64,000 bases of DNA, taken from UBA2779 sp965232165 (GTDB taxonomy: Bacteria > Spirochaetota > Spirochaetia > DSM-2461). Numbering within the stretch: the stretch's first letter is position 1; each line of letters begins with the position of its first letter. This document shows, piece by piece, positions 27,315-38,001 of the stretch. Under the pieces are notes generated by a model. It saw only the letters and a list, made by a program, of their open reading frames with translations. It was not told the origin of the DNA and made no database searches. Location of the stretch: the NCBI GenBank assembly GCA_965232165.1, contig CBDDOY010000001.1, forward strand, positions 1,798,001-1,862,000. Reading direction: 5' to 3'. The translations under genes were made by a program, and so were the position numbers.

Positions 27315-27994
27315 GGTCTTTCCCCAAATATCAGAGATCCTATGCGCAGCAAGTTGCTCCCTTCGGCTATAGCATACCTGAAGTCTGAACTCATGCCCAT
27401 GGAGAGAATGATATCATCATCGACAAATTCTTCAATCCGCTCAGACCATCTTCTACATTGAGCAAAGCAAGACCGCAGGGTTTTCTCATCATCTACAAAA
27501 GGAGCCATGGTCATGACTCCCTTGAGATCGAGGCAGGGCAGGGCGGCTATCCTAGCCGCCGCATCGGCGAATTCTTCCTCGTCTGAAAACCCCGACTTGC
27601 TTTCCTCGCCAGACGTGTTCACCTGGAGCAGGATTTCCAATGGATGACCAAGCCGCTCTCTGAACCGGGAGAGTTTCTCGGCCAGGGCTAAGGTATCAAT
27701 CGAGTGGACACCGGCGAATCGCCTGGTTATCTCTTTTACTTTTTTGCTTTGCAGATGGCCGATGAGGTACATGGGGAAAAGAGCCCTGTCCATCTTGTCG
27801 AATTTCGTCAACGCCTCTTCCACTCTGTTTTCGCCGAAGTGATCCAGTCCTGCGTCTCGGGCGGATTTTATCTCTGATATAGTCCTGGTCTTTGATACAG
27901 CCATTACCCTGATATCGGAAGCTTGGCGGCCATGAAGTTGAGCCGCATTGTCCAATTCCGATTTAAAAAAGGTCCACCTTTCCTCTATGGTCAT
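27311..27994 (-). CDS. yggS: YggS-family PLP-binding protein
   Basis: 227 residues from ATG 27994. Pyridoxal-phosphate homeostasis protein of the alanine-racemase-fold family: VMAVSKTRTISEI carries the PLP Lys near residue 35. HFGENRVEEALTKF, YLIGHLQSKKV, LLQVNTSGEESKSGF, MGMSSDFRYAIAEGSNLLRIGSLIFG are all in order. The family has no clear enzymatic activity but controls B6 levels. First gene of a three-gene minus operon. Confidence 0.93.
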   Translation of the reverse strand: MTIEERWTFFKSELDNAAQLHGRQASDIRVMAVSKTRTISEIKSARDAGLDHFGENRVEEALTKFDKMDRALFPMYLIGHLQSKKVKEITRRFAGVHSIDTLALAEKLSRFRERLGHPLEILLQVNTSGEESKSGFSDEEEFADAAARIAALPCLDLKGVMTMAPFVDDEKTLRSCFAQCRRWSERIEEFVDDDIILSMGMSSDFRYAIAEGSNLLRIGSLIFGERP

Positions 27995-28140
27995 GGATGC
28001 AGTATATCCTGTTTGTCCGATTTGGAAAACAAGTATGAGGACAAGCCTTGGGTCTGTATGCGTGCCAATCGCCGGGCTTGTGCAGGTTTCTTATTGCCTT
28101 TCCTTCCCTGCCGCATCGTATCTCACGGCTAAGGTCAATT

Positions 28141-31100
28141 TATTACGTCCATCTGCGGATTTGACCACAGAACACACGGAAGGATTTTAACCACGAAAAG
28201 CACGAAAAACACGAAAAGCAGATACACGCGAGTCTTCTATGAAGCCGTCCCAAGTACTCCATCGGCGTCCATCGGCGTCATCTGCGGATTTGACCACGAA
28301 ACACACGGAAGGTTTTCAACCACGAAAAGCACGAAAAGCACGAGAAGCTGATACTCATGAGCCTTCTATGAAGCCGTTCCAAGTACTCCATCGGCACCAT
28401 CGGCGGATTTGACCACGAAACACACGGAAGGTTTTCAACCACGAAAAACACGAAAAACACGAAAAGCACGAAAAGCAGATACACGCGAGTCTTCTATGAA
28501 GCCGTCCCAAGTACTCCATCGGCGTCCATCGGCGTCATCTGCGGATTTAACCACGGAATACACGGAAGGATTTTAACCACGAAAAGCACGAAAAACACGA
28601 AATGCAGATACACGCGAGTCTTCTATGAAGCCGTTCCAAGTACTCCATCGGCATCCATCGGCGTCATCTGCGGATTTCAACCACGAAAAGCACCACGAAA
28701 AGAATACACGGAAGGTACTCCTCCATTTTCAACCACGAAAAGCACGAAAAACACGAAAAGCAGATACTCATGATTCTTCTATGAAGGTGAAGTATCCATC
28801 GGCATCCATCTGCGTTCATCTGCGGATTTAACACACGGAAGGTTTTAACCACGAAAAGCACACGGAATACACGGAAGGTTTTCAACCACGAAAAGCACGA
28901 AAAACACGAAAAGCAGATACACGCGAGTCTTCTATGAAGCCGTTCCAAGTACTCCATCGGCATCCATCGGCGTCATCTGCGGATTTGACCACGAAACACA
29001 CGGAAGGTTTTCAACCACGAAAAGCACGAAAAACACGAAAAATTCAATGCTCATGATTATTTAGGGAGGTGAAGTATGAAAACATCGGCATCCATCTGCG
29101 TTCATCTGCGGATTTAACCACGGAGAACACACGGAAGGATTTTCAACCACGAAAAGCACGAAAAACACGAAAAGCAGATACACGCGAGTCTTCTATGAAG
29201 CCGTTCCAAGTACTCCATCGGCATCCATCGGCGTCATCTGCGGATTCAACCACGGAAACACACGGAAGGTTTTCAACCACGAAAAGCACGAAAAACACGA
29301 AAAGCAGATACATGCGAGCCTTCTATGAAGCCGTTCCAAGTACTCCATCGGCGCATCGGCGGATTTAACCACGGAACACACGGAAGGTTTTCAACCACGA
29401 AAAGCACGAAAAACACGAAAGCTGATACACGGATGCTTCTATGAAGCCGTTCCAAGTACTCCATCGGCATCCATCGGCGTCATCTGCGGATTTAACCACG
29501 GAACACACGGAAGGTTTTCAACCACGAAAAGCACGAAAAACACGAAAAGCAGATACACGCGAGTCTTCTATGAAGTGAAGTCCCAAACATCGGCATCCAT
29601 CTGCCATCGGCGGATTTGACCACGAATCACACGGAGGTTTTAACCACGAAAAGCACGAAAAACACGAAAAGCAGATACACGCGAGTCTTCTATGAAGCCG
29701 TCCCAAGTACTCCATCGGCGGATTTAACCACGGAACACACGGAAGGTTTTCAACCACGAAAAGCACGAAAAACACGAAAAGCAGATACACGCGAGTCTTC
29801 TATGAAGCCGTCCCAAGTACTCCATCGGCATCCATCGGCGCCATCTGCGGATTTAACCACGGAACACACGGAAGGATTTTAACCACGAAAAGCACGAAAG
29901 GTGGATGCTCATGATTATTTAGGGAGGTGAAGTATGAAAACATCGGCATCCATCGGAATCGTCATCTGCGGATTTAACCACGAACACACGGAAAAACACG
30001 AAAAGCACGAAACGCGAGTCTTCTATGAAGTCGTTCCAAGTACTCCATCCAATGCTCATCTGCGGATTAACCAGGGAGGTCAACCACGAAAAGTATGAAA
30101 AATCGGCATCCATCTGCGTTCATCTGCGGATTTAACCACGGAACACACGGAAGGTTTTCAACCACGAAAAGCACGAAAAACACGAAAAGCAGATACACGC
30201 GAGTCTTCTATGAAGCCGTCCCAAGTACTCCATCGGCGTCCATCGGCGCCATCTGCGGATTTGACCACGAAACACACGGAAGGTTTTCAACCACGAAAAG
30301 CACGAAAAACACGAAAAGCAGATACACGCGAGTCTTCTATGAAGCCGTTCCAAGTATCCATCGGCATCCATCGGCGTTCATCTGCGGATTTAACCACGAA
30401 ACACACGGAAGGTTTTCAACCACGAAAAGCACGAACACGAAAAGCAGATACTTCGCGAGTCTTCTATGAAGCCGTTCCAAGTATTCCATCGGCATCCATC
30501 GGCGCCATCGGCGGATTCAACCACGAAACACACGGAAGGTTTTCAACCACGAAAAGCACGAAAAACACGCAGATACACGCGAGTCTTCTATGAAGCCGTC
30601 CCAAGTACTCCATCGGCGGTCCATCGGCGCTCATCTGCGGATTTGACCACGAAACACACGGAAGGTTTTCAACCACGAAAAGCACGAAAAACACGAAAGT
30701 ATGCGGATGCTCATGCGGATTTAGGTTTTACGGAAGATACTCGTCCAAGTATGATTCCATCGGCATCCATCGGCACCATCTGCGGATTTAACCACGGAAC
30801 ACACGGAAGGAACACACGGAAGCACGAAAAACCACGAAAAGCACGAAAAACACGAAAAGCAGATACACGCGAGTCTTCTATGAAGTCGTTCCAAGTACTC
30901 CATCGGCATCCATCGGCGCCATCTGCGGATTTGACCACGAAACACACGGAATACACGGAAGGTTTTCAACCACGAAAAGCACGAAAAACACGAAAGCAGA
31001 TACATGCGAGCCTTCTATGAAGCCGTTCCAAGTACTCCATCGGCGGATTTAACCACGGAACACACGGAAGGATTTTAACCACGAAAAGCACGAAAAGCAC

Positions 31101-31545
31101 GAAAAATTCAATGCTCATGATTATTTAGGGAGGTGAAGTATGAAAACATCGGCATCCATCTGCGGAATCTGCGGATTTAACCACGGAACACACAGGTTTT
31201 TCAAGAACACACGGAAGGATTTTAACGAAAAGCACGAAAAGCACGAAAAACACGAAAACGAAAAACAGATACACGCGAGTCTTCTATGAAGTCGTTCCAA
31301 GTACTCCATCGGCGTCCATCGGCGTCATCTGCGGATTTGACCACAGAACACACGGAAGGTTTTCAACCACGAAAAGCACGAAAAACACGAAAAATTCAAT
31401 GCTCATGATTATTTAGGGAGGTGAAGTATGAAAACTTCGGCATCCATCTGCGTTCATCTGCGGATTTAACCACGGAACACACAGAACACACGGAAGGATT
31501 TTAACCACGAAAAGCACGAAAAACACGAAAAGCAGATACACCCTA
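28141..31545. repeat. 3.4-kb array of about 130-bp repeats
   Basis: About twenty imperfect units share modules in fixed order: ATCGGCGTCATCTGCGGATT, (T)AACCACGGAACACACGGAAGG, TTTTCAACCACGAAAAGCAC, GAAAAACACGAAAAGCAG and ATACACGCGAGTCTTCTATG, then AAGCCGTTCCAAGTACTCC. Units gain or lose short pieces, so length varies. Both strands are open in several frames (the TTKSTKNTKS and CFSCFSCFSWL peptides), but these only reflect the short-period repeat. Not CRISPR: there are no uniform repeats with unique spacers. It lies between yggS and decayed IS sequence. Confidence 0.9.
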
Positions 31546-31654
31546 CTTTCGTGAGCTAATTTTCAAATAATTCTATTTAAATTCTTAAAAGTGTTCCAAT
31601 AGAACGTCTATATTTATTCATTTTGTATGGCATAATCCCGATCAGGAGGGGATC

Positions 31655-32920
31655 ATGTCCAAAAATACGTCAAAATTGCTTCAATACCTTGGAATTGTGT
31701 CCGGAATTTGTGATGAAGTGCAACTTGTCCAGCAAATTAATCAGATTATGCCACCCAATAAACGGAAAGTCTCAGTCGGCCAAGCTATGCAGGCTATGGT
31801 TCTTAAACTCAAGCTGTTTTTCGGTCTAGCCTCAAGGATACTCAAAAACTGCGGAATAGAAACAAGTTTTGCCCATTTAGATTCCACAACATCTAACCTG
31901 CATGGCCGGTATAACAGTAAAGATGAAGAGATAGCCGAAGGAGTCGTCCATATAACAAAGGGATACTCCAAAGACAACGCTCCTGAACTCAGTCAGGTGG
32001 CGGCTTAAGATTTCCAATAGAACGAGCATTCCGCTGTGGATAGAAACTTTGAGCGGAAACACAAGTGACAAGAAGAGATTTCCCAAGACGGTTAAGAAGT
32101 TTCAGAAACAGTTTCAATTATCCGATATGCCCTGCATGGTCATGGATTCAGCCTTTTATACAAAAGGGCACCTCTAAAAAACCCCATTTAGTTCTTGACT
32201 CGAACTTTTCCGCCGCTACTGCGTTGTCAAAATGCTCACGCAGCTTAAGCTAGCTCCGCTTCTGCCGCCTTGTATCGACAAAAAATTTCTTCGTCAATTT
32301 CCTAAAGCTGTTTCTTAGAGGTGCCCTGAAGCTGTTTTTTAGAGGTACCCAAAAGAGAATCTCAAGATGACCGAAGGAATAAAATGGATCACCCGAGTTC
32401 CTGAAACCTTGAAGGATGTCAAAAATAGACATAAACAAGACTGCAATGATTCCTATGGACAATGGATACGCTTATAGCTCAAGTACAATCCACCTGCGGA
32501 GAAACTATACAAAGATGGCTGGCCGTATTTTCCCGGCAGGCCTGCTATAAACAATTGAAGACATTCGAGAAAAATCTTGCCAATACGCATGAGCGCAATG
32601 CCATAGACCTTAAACACTTGAAAAACCAGCCCTTTTCCTGTGATACAGATGCTCTTAAGTGCTGCAGAAAGGTTTTCTAAAAACTGCGCTGCCAAACCCT
32701 TCCCTGCAGAATCGTCAGGAAAGACGTGTACAAACAAAAAGGACATCCTTCCAAGAATCAGTCTCCACAAGAGCAGGAATGGCACATTGTCGGTGAACTT
32801 CATCCAGACGATGAGGCTGTCTCCAGAGCGAAGCAGGGCAGGGGAATGTTTATTGTGGCAGCCAGTGAGCTGGATCCGGAAATTCTAGTTGCTATTTCTT
32901 ATACTACTGATAATCTAGTT
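31655..32920 (+). pseudogene. Decayed IS1634-type transposase interrupted by a MITE
   Basis: The frame begins with AGGAGGGG at 31645 and ATG 31655 (LGIVSGICDEVQLVQQINQIMPP), jumps by internal deletion to HLDSTTSNLHGRYN and shifts frame to read IETLSGNTSD and CMVMDSAFYTK. It is then broken by the MITE at 32166-32350 and resumes ENLKMTEGIKWITRVPETLK. Later parts (IVAASELDPEIL) are in other frames. A different IS1634-like lineage from the intact copy at 23173. Confidence 0.75.
32166..32350. repeat. MITE copy 2 in a transposase pseudogene
   Basis: 161-bp element (32166-32326) plus a second terminal piece ending GGTACCC at 32350, flanked by AAAA on both sides (32162-32165, 32351-32354). Removing the element and one AAAA restores the codons TTT TAT ACA AAA GAG AAT of the transposase, which proves insertion with a 4-bp duplication. 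Same orientation and same extra end as copy 1. Confidence 0.92.
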
Positions 32921-33777
32921 GTTCCCTCATCAGGAAGTACTCGGACAGAGAGTTGCTCATCTCAAGCAGCATCAGCACCTATTAGTTTTATGTGCTTGCA
33001 AAGGACTTTGAAGCCGGTGCTGCTGGAACAACTTTGAATATTAAGGTGGAACATGGAACAGGAGATAGCTATACCTTCAACTTCATTGTTCAGTAAAAAC
33101 AATAAGCCGTCAATTTTGTCGAGGACGCCAACTGACAATACATGATTGATATCACCAAATAGCAGAGGCGCACGGCCGTGTGCCTCTGCTGGCTGGCATC
33201 GTTGAGTTCCCAGCAGGAGCAATTGGTTTAGGGGGTGAGCTTTTTTGGATTTGCCAATTAATGCGAAGTCATTCTATTTCAGAGTGCTGCTGATTTTGCC
33301 AGTCTTACATAATGCCCCCAACCTTGACAGAAATTGAAGCAATGGCCCAAATTCCGCAGTCATTACTCCTAAAGGCCTTGAACCGCCTTTGAAAGACTCC
33401 GATGAAACGCCGTCATGAGGCGGTATGCAGACATCTTGCGGTGTGAGGCTTGAAGAAAGATGATGGGATGTAGTATTTTCATGTCAATGTGGAAAACACT
33501 GGAAAAGTGATGCTTGTTTGAAGGATATTCTTGGCCGGCACCTGAAATCAATGTGATGCATGACAGGATGGAGAAATGAGAAAGAAAGGTTCTGATGAGA
33601 TAACCGGACTGGATGTCCCGTGAATGACCAGTGACGGCATGATCAATCTTGCCAAATTCCCAATCGACAAGGTTCTTGGAAGTGCCCTTGATACAGAATT
33701 TTCTGAATTCCAAAATGCCTGTGATATCCTGCAATCTATGTATCATATAAGGAGAAACCGGTGCTGCCATCTTTCTC
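32921..33777. other. Gene-poor stretch with a palindrome
   Basis: No supported gene. A short coding-like relic (GAAGTTLNIKVEHGTGDSYTF) ends at about 33095. A nearly perfect 30-bp palindrome (AGCAGAGGCGCACGGCCGTG...CTCTGCT) occupies 33161-33190; no T tract follows. The remainder to 33777 has only broken frames on both strands. Confidence 0.45.
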
Positions 33778-34083
33778 ATGGGGTTGATTCACTATTATAG
33801 AGATGACCTTGAACGCCTGACAGAGATTGTTAAGCACCTCCAAGGGTATAAGACGAAAGAATGCGCCAAAATCCTGTTGTCGGGAATTCGTCGTGTAAGG
33901 AGTTCCAATACCACGAGACGGTACATCAACACGATCCTGAAATCATTGTATTATTTCCCCTTGGAGATGATAGAGGTTGAACTGACAGAACTGGCGGATG
34001 ACAAGACTTTCACATACAGAATGCGGAATAAATTCAAAGCTATGATCGAAGAGAAGCGATTTGGATATGACTTGTATTACTGA
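33778..34083 (+). CDS. Short hypothetical protein, probably a C-terminal fragment
   Basis: 101 residues, helical and basic (DDLERLTEIVKHLQGYKTKECAKILL; MIEVELTELADDKTFTYRMRNKF). TTG/ATG starts near 33778 have no clear ribosome site and sequence upstream is decayed, so this is likely the end of a longer gene. Family not recognised. Confidence 0.35.
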   Translation: MGLIHYYRDDLERLTEIVKHLQGYKTKECAKILLSGIRRVRSSNTTRRYINTILKSLYYFPLEMIEVELTELADDKTFTYRMRNKFKAMIEEKRFGYDLYY

Positions 34084-34419
34084 TTTTAGACGACTTCCTC
34101 CTGATGCCGAAATGATGCCATGAATCTGGTAATTCCTGCAGCGGTTGAACGCCAAGCCGAATTCATCCGGGCAATCGTGCGAACAGCCGCTTTGGACTCA
34201 TCGGGGAAAGAAGGAGTTTCAGCAATCCGCTGCCGACGACGACCGAGGCGCCCGTACAAGGAGCATTTCATCGTTCGTCTCCGGGATATTCCGCCGGAGA
34301 TATACAGCCGCTGCTTACTGGAAAGGCACAAAACATGCCCTTTACCAAAACTGACAGAACGGATTGTTCCTGCCAGGTCATCATTTAGGAAGAGGCGCAC
34401 AAGAAATTGCCGGATGCCC

Positions 34420-34860
34420 TCATTATCGATACTGCCGCAGAAAGAATTGTTTTGGCTGTCAGATATACGAAGAAGTCTTTGAAATGTTCAATGAAATGGC
34501 CGAGGAAGAGATTTGAGTCGTTACTCTTGTTGAGAAGTCATCCTGAAATCTCCCGGCTGTCGATTACCCCTTTATTGAGCTTTTCTGTGATAAGCCTGGG
34601 TGTGATTGCTGAAGAGTGATTTCAACGTGATCTCTGATTCTGATCATAAAACTCTGGCCGCTATAACTTTTGGACGGGAAAAGAAGAAATCCTATGTGAA
34701 ATGGATGAGGACCGCTGCTCCTGCTCTGAGCAAACCATTGATAGGAGATCACTTGAATCCTGCCAGTCCAACGACAGAGCGCTCAGGAGAGATTCTGCAG
34801 TTATTTAAAGATATGCTTTGAAAGATAAAGCGTATATTGAGAGGAGCAAAAGACATGACA
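34420..34860 (+). pseudogene. Decayed conserved hypothetical gene running into topB
   Basis: Pieces in shifting frames read LPDALIIDTAAERIVLAVRY, FEMFNEMAEEEI, PFIELFCDKPGCDC, ISDSDHKTLAAITFGREKKK, and HLNPASPTTERSGEILQLFKDML followed by KDKAYIERSKRH. The pattern (Cys pair, then a helical tail) resembles a small Cys-containing family of unknown function. Several frameshifts and at least one stop; its tail is in frame with topB. 34086-34419 holds only further broken sequence. Confidence 0.5.
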
Positions 34861-36983
34861 ATTTGGCGGGAGCAAAAGTTGACGGCCACTATTCCCGAGC
34901 ACATTGGGCTATTATCATCGTGATCCTGTATCTTTGCGAAAAACCATCCCAAGGCCGAGACATTGGCCGAGTTCTAGGTGCTAAAACCAAGCGAGACGGA
35001 TATGTCGAGGGCCCCGGCATCCGGGTGACGTGGTGTATCGGTCACTTGCTGGAAATGACCGAGCCAGATCGGTACAGGCAGGAATGGAAGCAATGGAAAC
35101 TCGATACGCTCCCCATGGTCCCTGAAGCGTGGAAGTTGGAACTGACCCGCAGGGGCAGCAAGCAGTTCAAAATCATAAAAGAACTCCTGAATGGCGTGAA
35201 CGAGGTGGTGTTAGCCACCGATGCCGATCGTGAGGGGGAGACTATCGGGCGCGAAGTCCTGGAGCACTGCCGCTATCGGGGGAAAATTTCCCGTCTTTGG
35301 CTGTCGGCACTTGATGATGCCAGCATTCGCAAAGCCCTGGCATCCCTCTGGCCTGGGCAGAAAACCGAACCCCTCTACCAGGCGGGGCTGGGCCGCTCCC
35401 GAGCCGATTGGCTGATCGGCATGAATCTTACCCGTGCCTATACGATCATTGGCCGCCAAGGCGGCTACGATGGTGTTTTGAGTGTCGGACGTGTTCAGAC
35501 ACCGACGTTGAAACTGGTGGTAGACAGGGACCGTCAGATTGAGAATTTCAAGCCGGTCGATTTCTTTGATGTCATTGCTCTGCACCGGGTTGCAAGGGGC
35601 GCCTTCAGCGCTAAATGGATTCCACCAAAGCAGCACGCCGATGAAGAAGGCCGATGTCTGGATCGCACAATCGCTGAAGCGGTTGTTCAGAAGGTCCAGC
35701 GACAGATCGGCAAAGTGACCAAAGCGGAGACAAAGCGGGTGAAGGAACCTCCGCCGCTTCCACTTGAACTCTCCACTCTACAGCAGGAGGCGTCCCGCCG
35801 ATGGGGATTGAGTGCCAAGAAAACGCTTGAAACAGCTCAGTCCCTCTACGAGAAGCACAAGGCCGTCACCTATCCCCGGACGGATTGCCGATTTCTGCCG
35901 ACTGAGCAGTTCAAGGATGCGCACAAGGTTCTTCAATCGATTGCCGGCAGTGATCTCAGGATGGCTCCATTGGTCAAACTCTCTGATCCAGAAATTCGAT
36001 CAAAGGCGTGGAACGACAAGAAGATCACGGCTCACCATGCGATCATCCCGACCGCAGCCAAGGTGAATACTGACAGACTGACTCGAGAAGAAGCATTCCT
36101 CTGCGACCTGATCCGCCGTCACTATCTGGCGCAGTTTTTTCCGCCATACGAATTCGACAAAACTGTCATCGACACTCTGGTTCAGTCCGAGTCATTCAGG
36201 GCAACCGGCCGTGTTGAGCGGGCTCCTGGCTGGAAGCAGGTGCTTACGAAGCCGAAGAAGGGAAAAGATGAGGGCGATGAAGAGGATGCTCAAAATCTTC
36301 CTGCCGCTCGGTCTGGGGAGGATGCTAGAATTGAAAAAGCAGAACTTATTGCCAAACAGACCAGTCCGCCAAACCGCTATACCGAGGGTACGCTGATTCA
36401 GGCAATGAAATCGGTTGGCAAACGGGTAGAAGATTCCCGGCTGCGCAAGATTCTCCGGGACACATCTGGCATCGGCACCGAGGCAACCCGTGCATCCATC
36501 ATAGAAACGTTAATCAAACGCTGTTTGCTCATCAAAGAAGGGAAAAAGAATCTGGTCAGCATGCCGGCTGGACGGGTGTTAGTTGACTCTCTGCCGCACA
36601 GCGTCACAGACCCTGCTACAACGGCTGTCTGGGAGCAGACTCTCGATGATATCGCCAGCAGCAGCAGTTCTCTGGCCGAGTTCATGGGGAAATCGGAGCT
36701 TTGGCTGAACAAGCTGATAGGTAATGTAAAAAAACGGCAGGAGATGGGGATCAATCCATTCAAAGGACTCACAGAACTTCGGGCTGTCAATGTCGGCAAC
36801 AAAAAACGCAGTAGACGATCATCCACAAGAAAACTGCCGGCCAAAACGCCGTCTGCTCCCGATCCTTCACGGCCATGTGCGGACTGTGGAAGGCCCATGG
36901 TGCGAAGAAAGAGCAAGCGTGGCTGGTTTTGGGGATGCAGCAATTTTCCCAAATGTCACTACACTCAGTCTCTTGAAGATTGA
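34818..36983 (+). CDS. topB: DNA topoisomerase III
   Basis: Type IA topoisomerase that decatenates or relaxes single-strand-containing DNA. Toprim domain: YLCEKPSQGRDIGRVLGA at the start and VLATDADREGETIGREV with the acidic triad; GRVQTPTL and the catalytic Tyr in AVTYPRTDCRFLP follow. The C-terminal zinc ribbon CADCGRPM...WGCSNFPKC is present. The first 34 codons of this frame read into a decayed gene; GTG 34920, just before ILYLCEK, is the likely native start (688 residues). TopB is common in integrative elements, but no conjugation genes are nearby. Confidence 0.9.
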   Translation: MKDKAYIERSKRHDNLAGAKVDGHYSRAHWAIIIVILYLCEKPSQGRDIGRVLGAKTKRDGYVEGPGIRVTWCIGHLLEMTEPDRYRQEWKQWKLDTLPMVPEAWKLELTRRGSKQFKIIKELLNGVNEVVLATDADREGETIGREVLEHCRYRGKISRLWLSALDDASIRKALASLWPGQKTEPLYQAGLGRSRADWLIGMNLTRAYTIIGRQGGYDGVLSVGRVQTPTLKLVVDRDRQIENFKPVDFFDVIALHRVARGAFSAKWIPPKQHADEEGRCLDRTIAEAVVQKVQRQIGKVTKAETKRVKEPPPLPLELSTLQQEASRRWGLSAKKTLETAQSLYEKHKAVTYPRTDCRFLPTEQFKDAHKVLQSIAGSDLRMAPLVKLSDPEIRSKAWNDKKITAHHAIIPTAAKVNTDRLTREEAFLCDLIRRHYLAQFFPPYEFDKTVIDTLVQSESFRATGRVERAPGWKQVLTKPKKGKDEGDEEDAQNLPAARSGEDARIEKAELIAKQTSPPNRYTEGTLIQAMKSVGKRVEDSRLRKILRDTSGIGTEATRASIIETLIKRCLLIKEGKKNLVSMPAGRVLVDSLPHSVTDPATTAVWEQTLDDIASSSSSLAEFMGKSELWLNKLIGNVKKRQEMGINPFKGLTELRAVNVGNKKRSRRSSTRKLPAKTPSAPDPSRPCADCGRPMVRRKSKRGWFWGCSNFPKCHYTQSLED

Positions 36984-37187
36984 CCAAATTTTTCACCAAA
37001 TCAATAAATCATTTCCACATAAGAACCTAACCGGAATTTCCTGCTTCACGGCATTGGGGGTATTGCAGTTTAACTCCTAAGATGAAGTTTTCACCAATTA
37101 AATGATATAATCCATTTCCATATAACAATTTAACTCAAATTTTATGCTTCACGATACTGGGGACATTGCAGTTTAACTCCTAAGATT
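36984..37187. repeat. Diverged tandem duplication downstream of topB
   Basis: Two copies of about 100 bp: each has TTTTCACCAA near its start, CATTTCCA(C/T)ATAA, TGCTTCACG and ATTGCAGTTTAACTCCTAAG at its end. Copies differ at many sites, so the duplication is old. No ORF. Confidence 0.6.
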
Positions 37188-37259
37188 TCAGCCATCTTCT
37201 GCTGATGGATTGTCAGTTCGGTTACTTCCGGCCGCGCCCCCGGATAGTTCGGCTCCGTG

Positions 37260-37508
37260 TTACATAGACAGCCGCCAAGTCATAAAGAGCCCGTCCAACG
37301 CTTCCCTCTGACTTAAATCCTCGCCTAGGCCGGTGATATCAGCAAGAGCACTGGCTTGGGCTGGTCCGCTGATTTCTCGGAAAACGGCCAATTTGGATTG
37401 TGGATTCACCACTCGGCCGACGATCAGAACTGCGATGATATTTCGCTTGGGATCACAGATTATAAATCGTAAATCATAGTTATGGATGCAATTAGCGATG
37501 AAAGACAC
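37260..37508 (-). pseudogene. IS1634-type transposase fragment
   Basis: The frame reads NIIAVLIVGRVVNPQSKLAVFREI, comparable with EALIVGRMIKPASERFTRQW in the intact copy at 23221. Short, with stops on both sides; remnant of a third IS1634-like lineage. 37509-37713 shows no gene. Confidence 0.5.
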
Positions 37509-37713
37509 ATGAATATCGTGAAAACTTCAGATTAAAGGGATCATGGCCCGAACACATTGGTTCGAGGCGGTGTCCATGCCTTCGGCAAAGATCGCAATCA
37601 TGGCCAACTACGGGTGGTATTGATTATTGACCAGCATTCGCAAGGAATTCGTCTGTCATCAGCTTGCCTTCCCGTTAGGCTTAGAAAGGGCCTAAGCGAT
37701 TCTTTGTGCAACT

Positions 37714-37968
37714 TCATTTACCTGACTTTGCTGCCTTCGAGGTGATCCAATTCACAATCTCGGCACTTTTTGGAATCTTGCCGCTGCATTTCACTTCTTC
37801 GTCGATCACCAAAGCCGGTGTCATCATCACATCGTATTTCATGATGTCGTCGATGTTCTCGACCTTCTCGATCTGAGCTTCTACACCAGACGCAGCCAGT
37901 GCCTTTTCGGCTTCAATAAATAGTTTCTTGCATTTCATACAACCAGTACCCAATACTTTGATCTTCAT
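37714..37968 (-). CDS. Thioredoxin-fold small redox protein
   Basis: 84 residues from ATG 37968 with AAGGAG upstream. MKIKVLGTGCMKCKKLF carries the CxxC redox pair close to the N-terminus and MTPALVIDEEVKCSG the cis-Pro region: the layout of 'small redox-active disulfide protein 2'. These sit beside ArsP-type permeases and probably supply reducing power for metalloid handling. Third gene of arsR-arsP-trx, 33 bases after arsP. Confidence 0.85.
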   Translation of the reverse strand: MKIKVLGTGCMKCKKLFIEAEKALAASGVEAQIEKVENIDDIMKYDVMMTPALVIDEEVKCSGKIPKSAEIVNWITSKAAKSGK

Positions 37969-38001
37969 CTCACTGCTCCTTTGAAACATGAATATCTGCA
38001 A

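Noticed and set aside
28664..31309. Small Ser/Phe/Cys- or Lys/Thr-rich proteins in the repeat array on both strands
   Set aside because: They only reflect translation of short-period repeats in several frames; none has a consistent start, and both strands are equally open. Only the four SD-ATG modules are noted.
28141..31545. CRISPR array
   Set aside because: Repeats are about 130 bp, built of shared modules on both sides, with no unique spacers of constant size and no cas genes.
33369..33779. 136-residue minus-strand ORF
   Set aside because: Overlaps a region where both strands show coding-like but broken sequence; no start signal and no recognisable domain.
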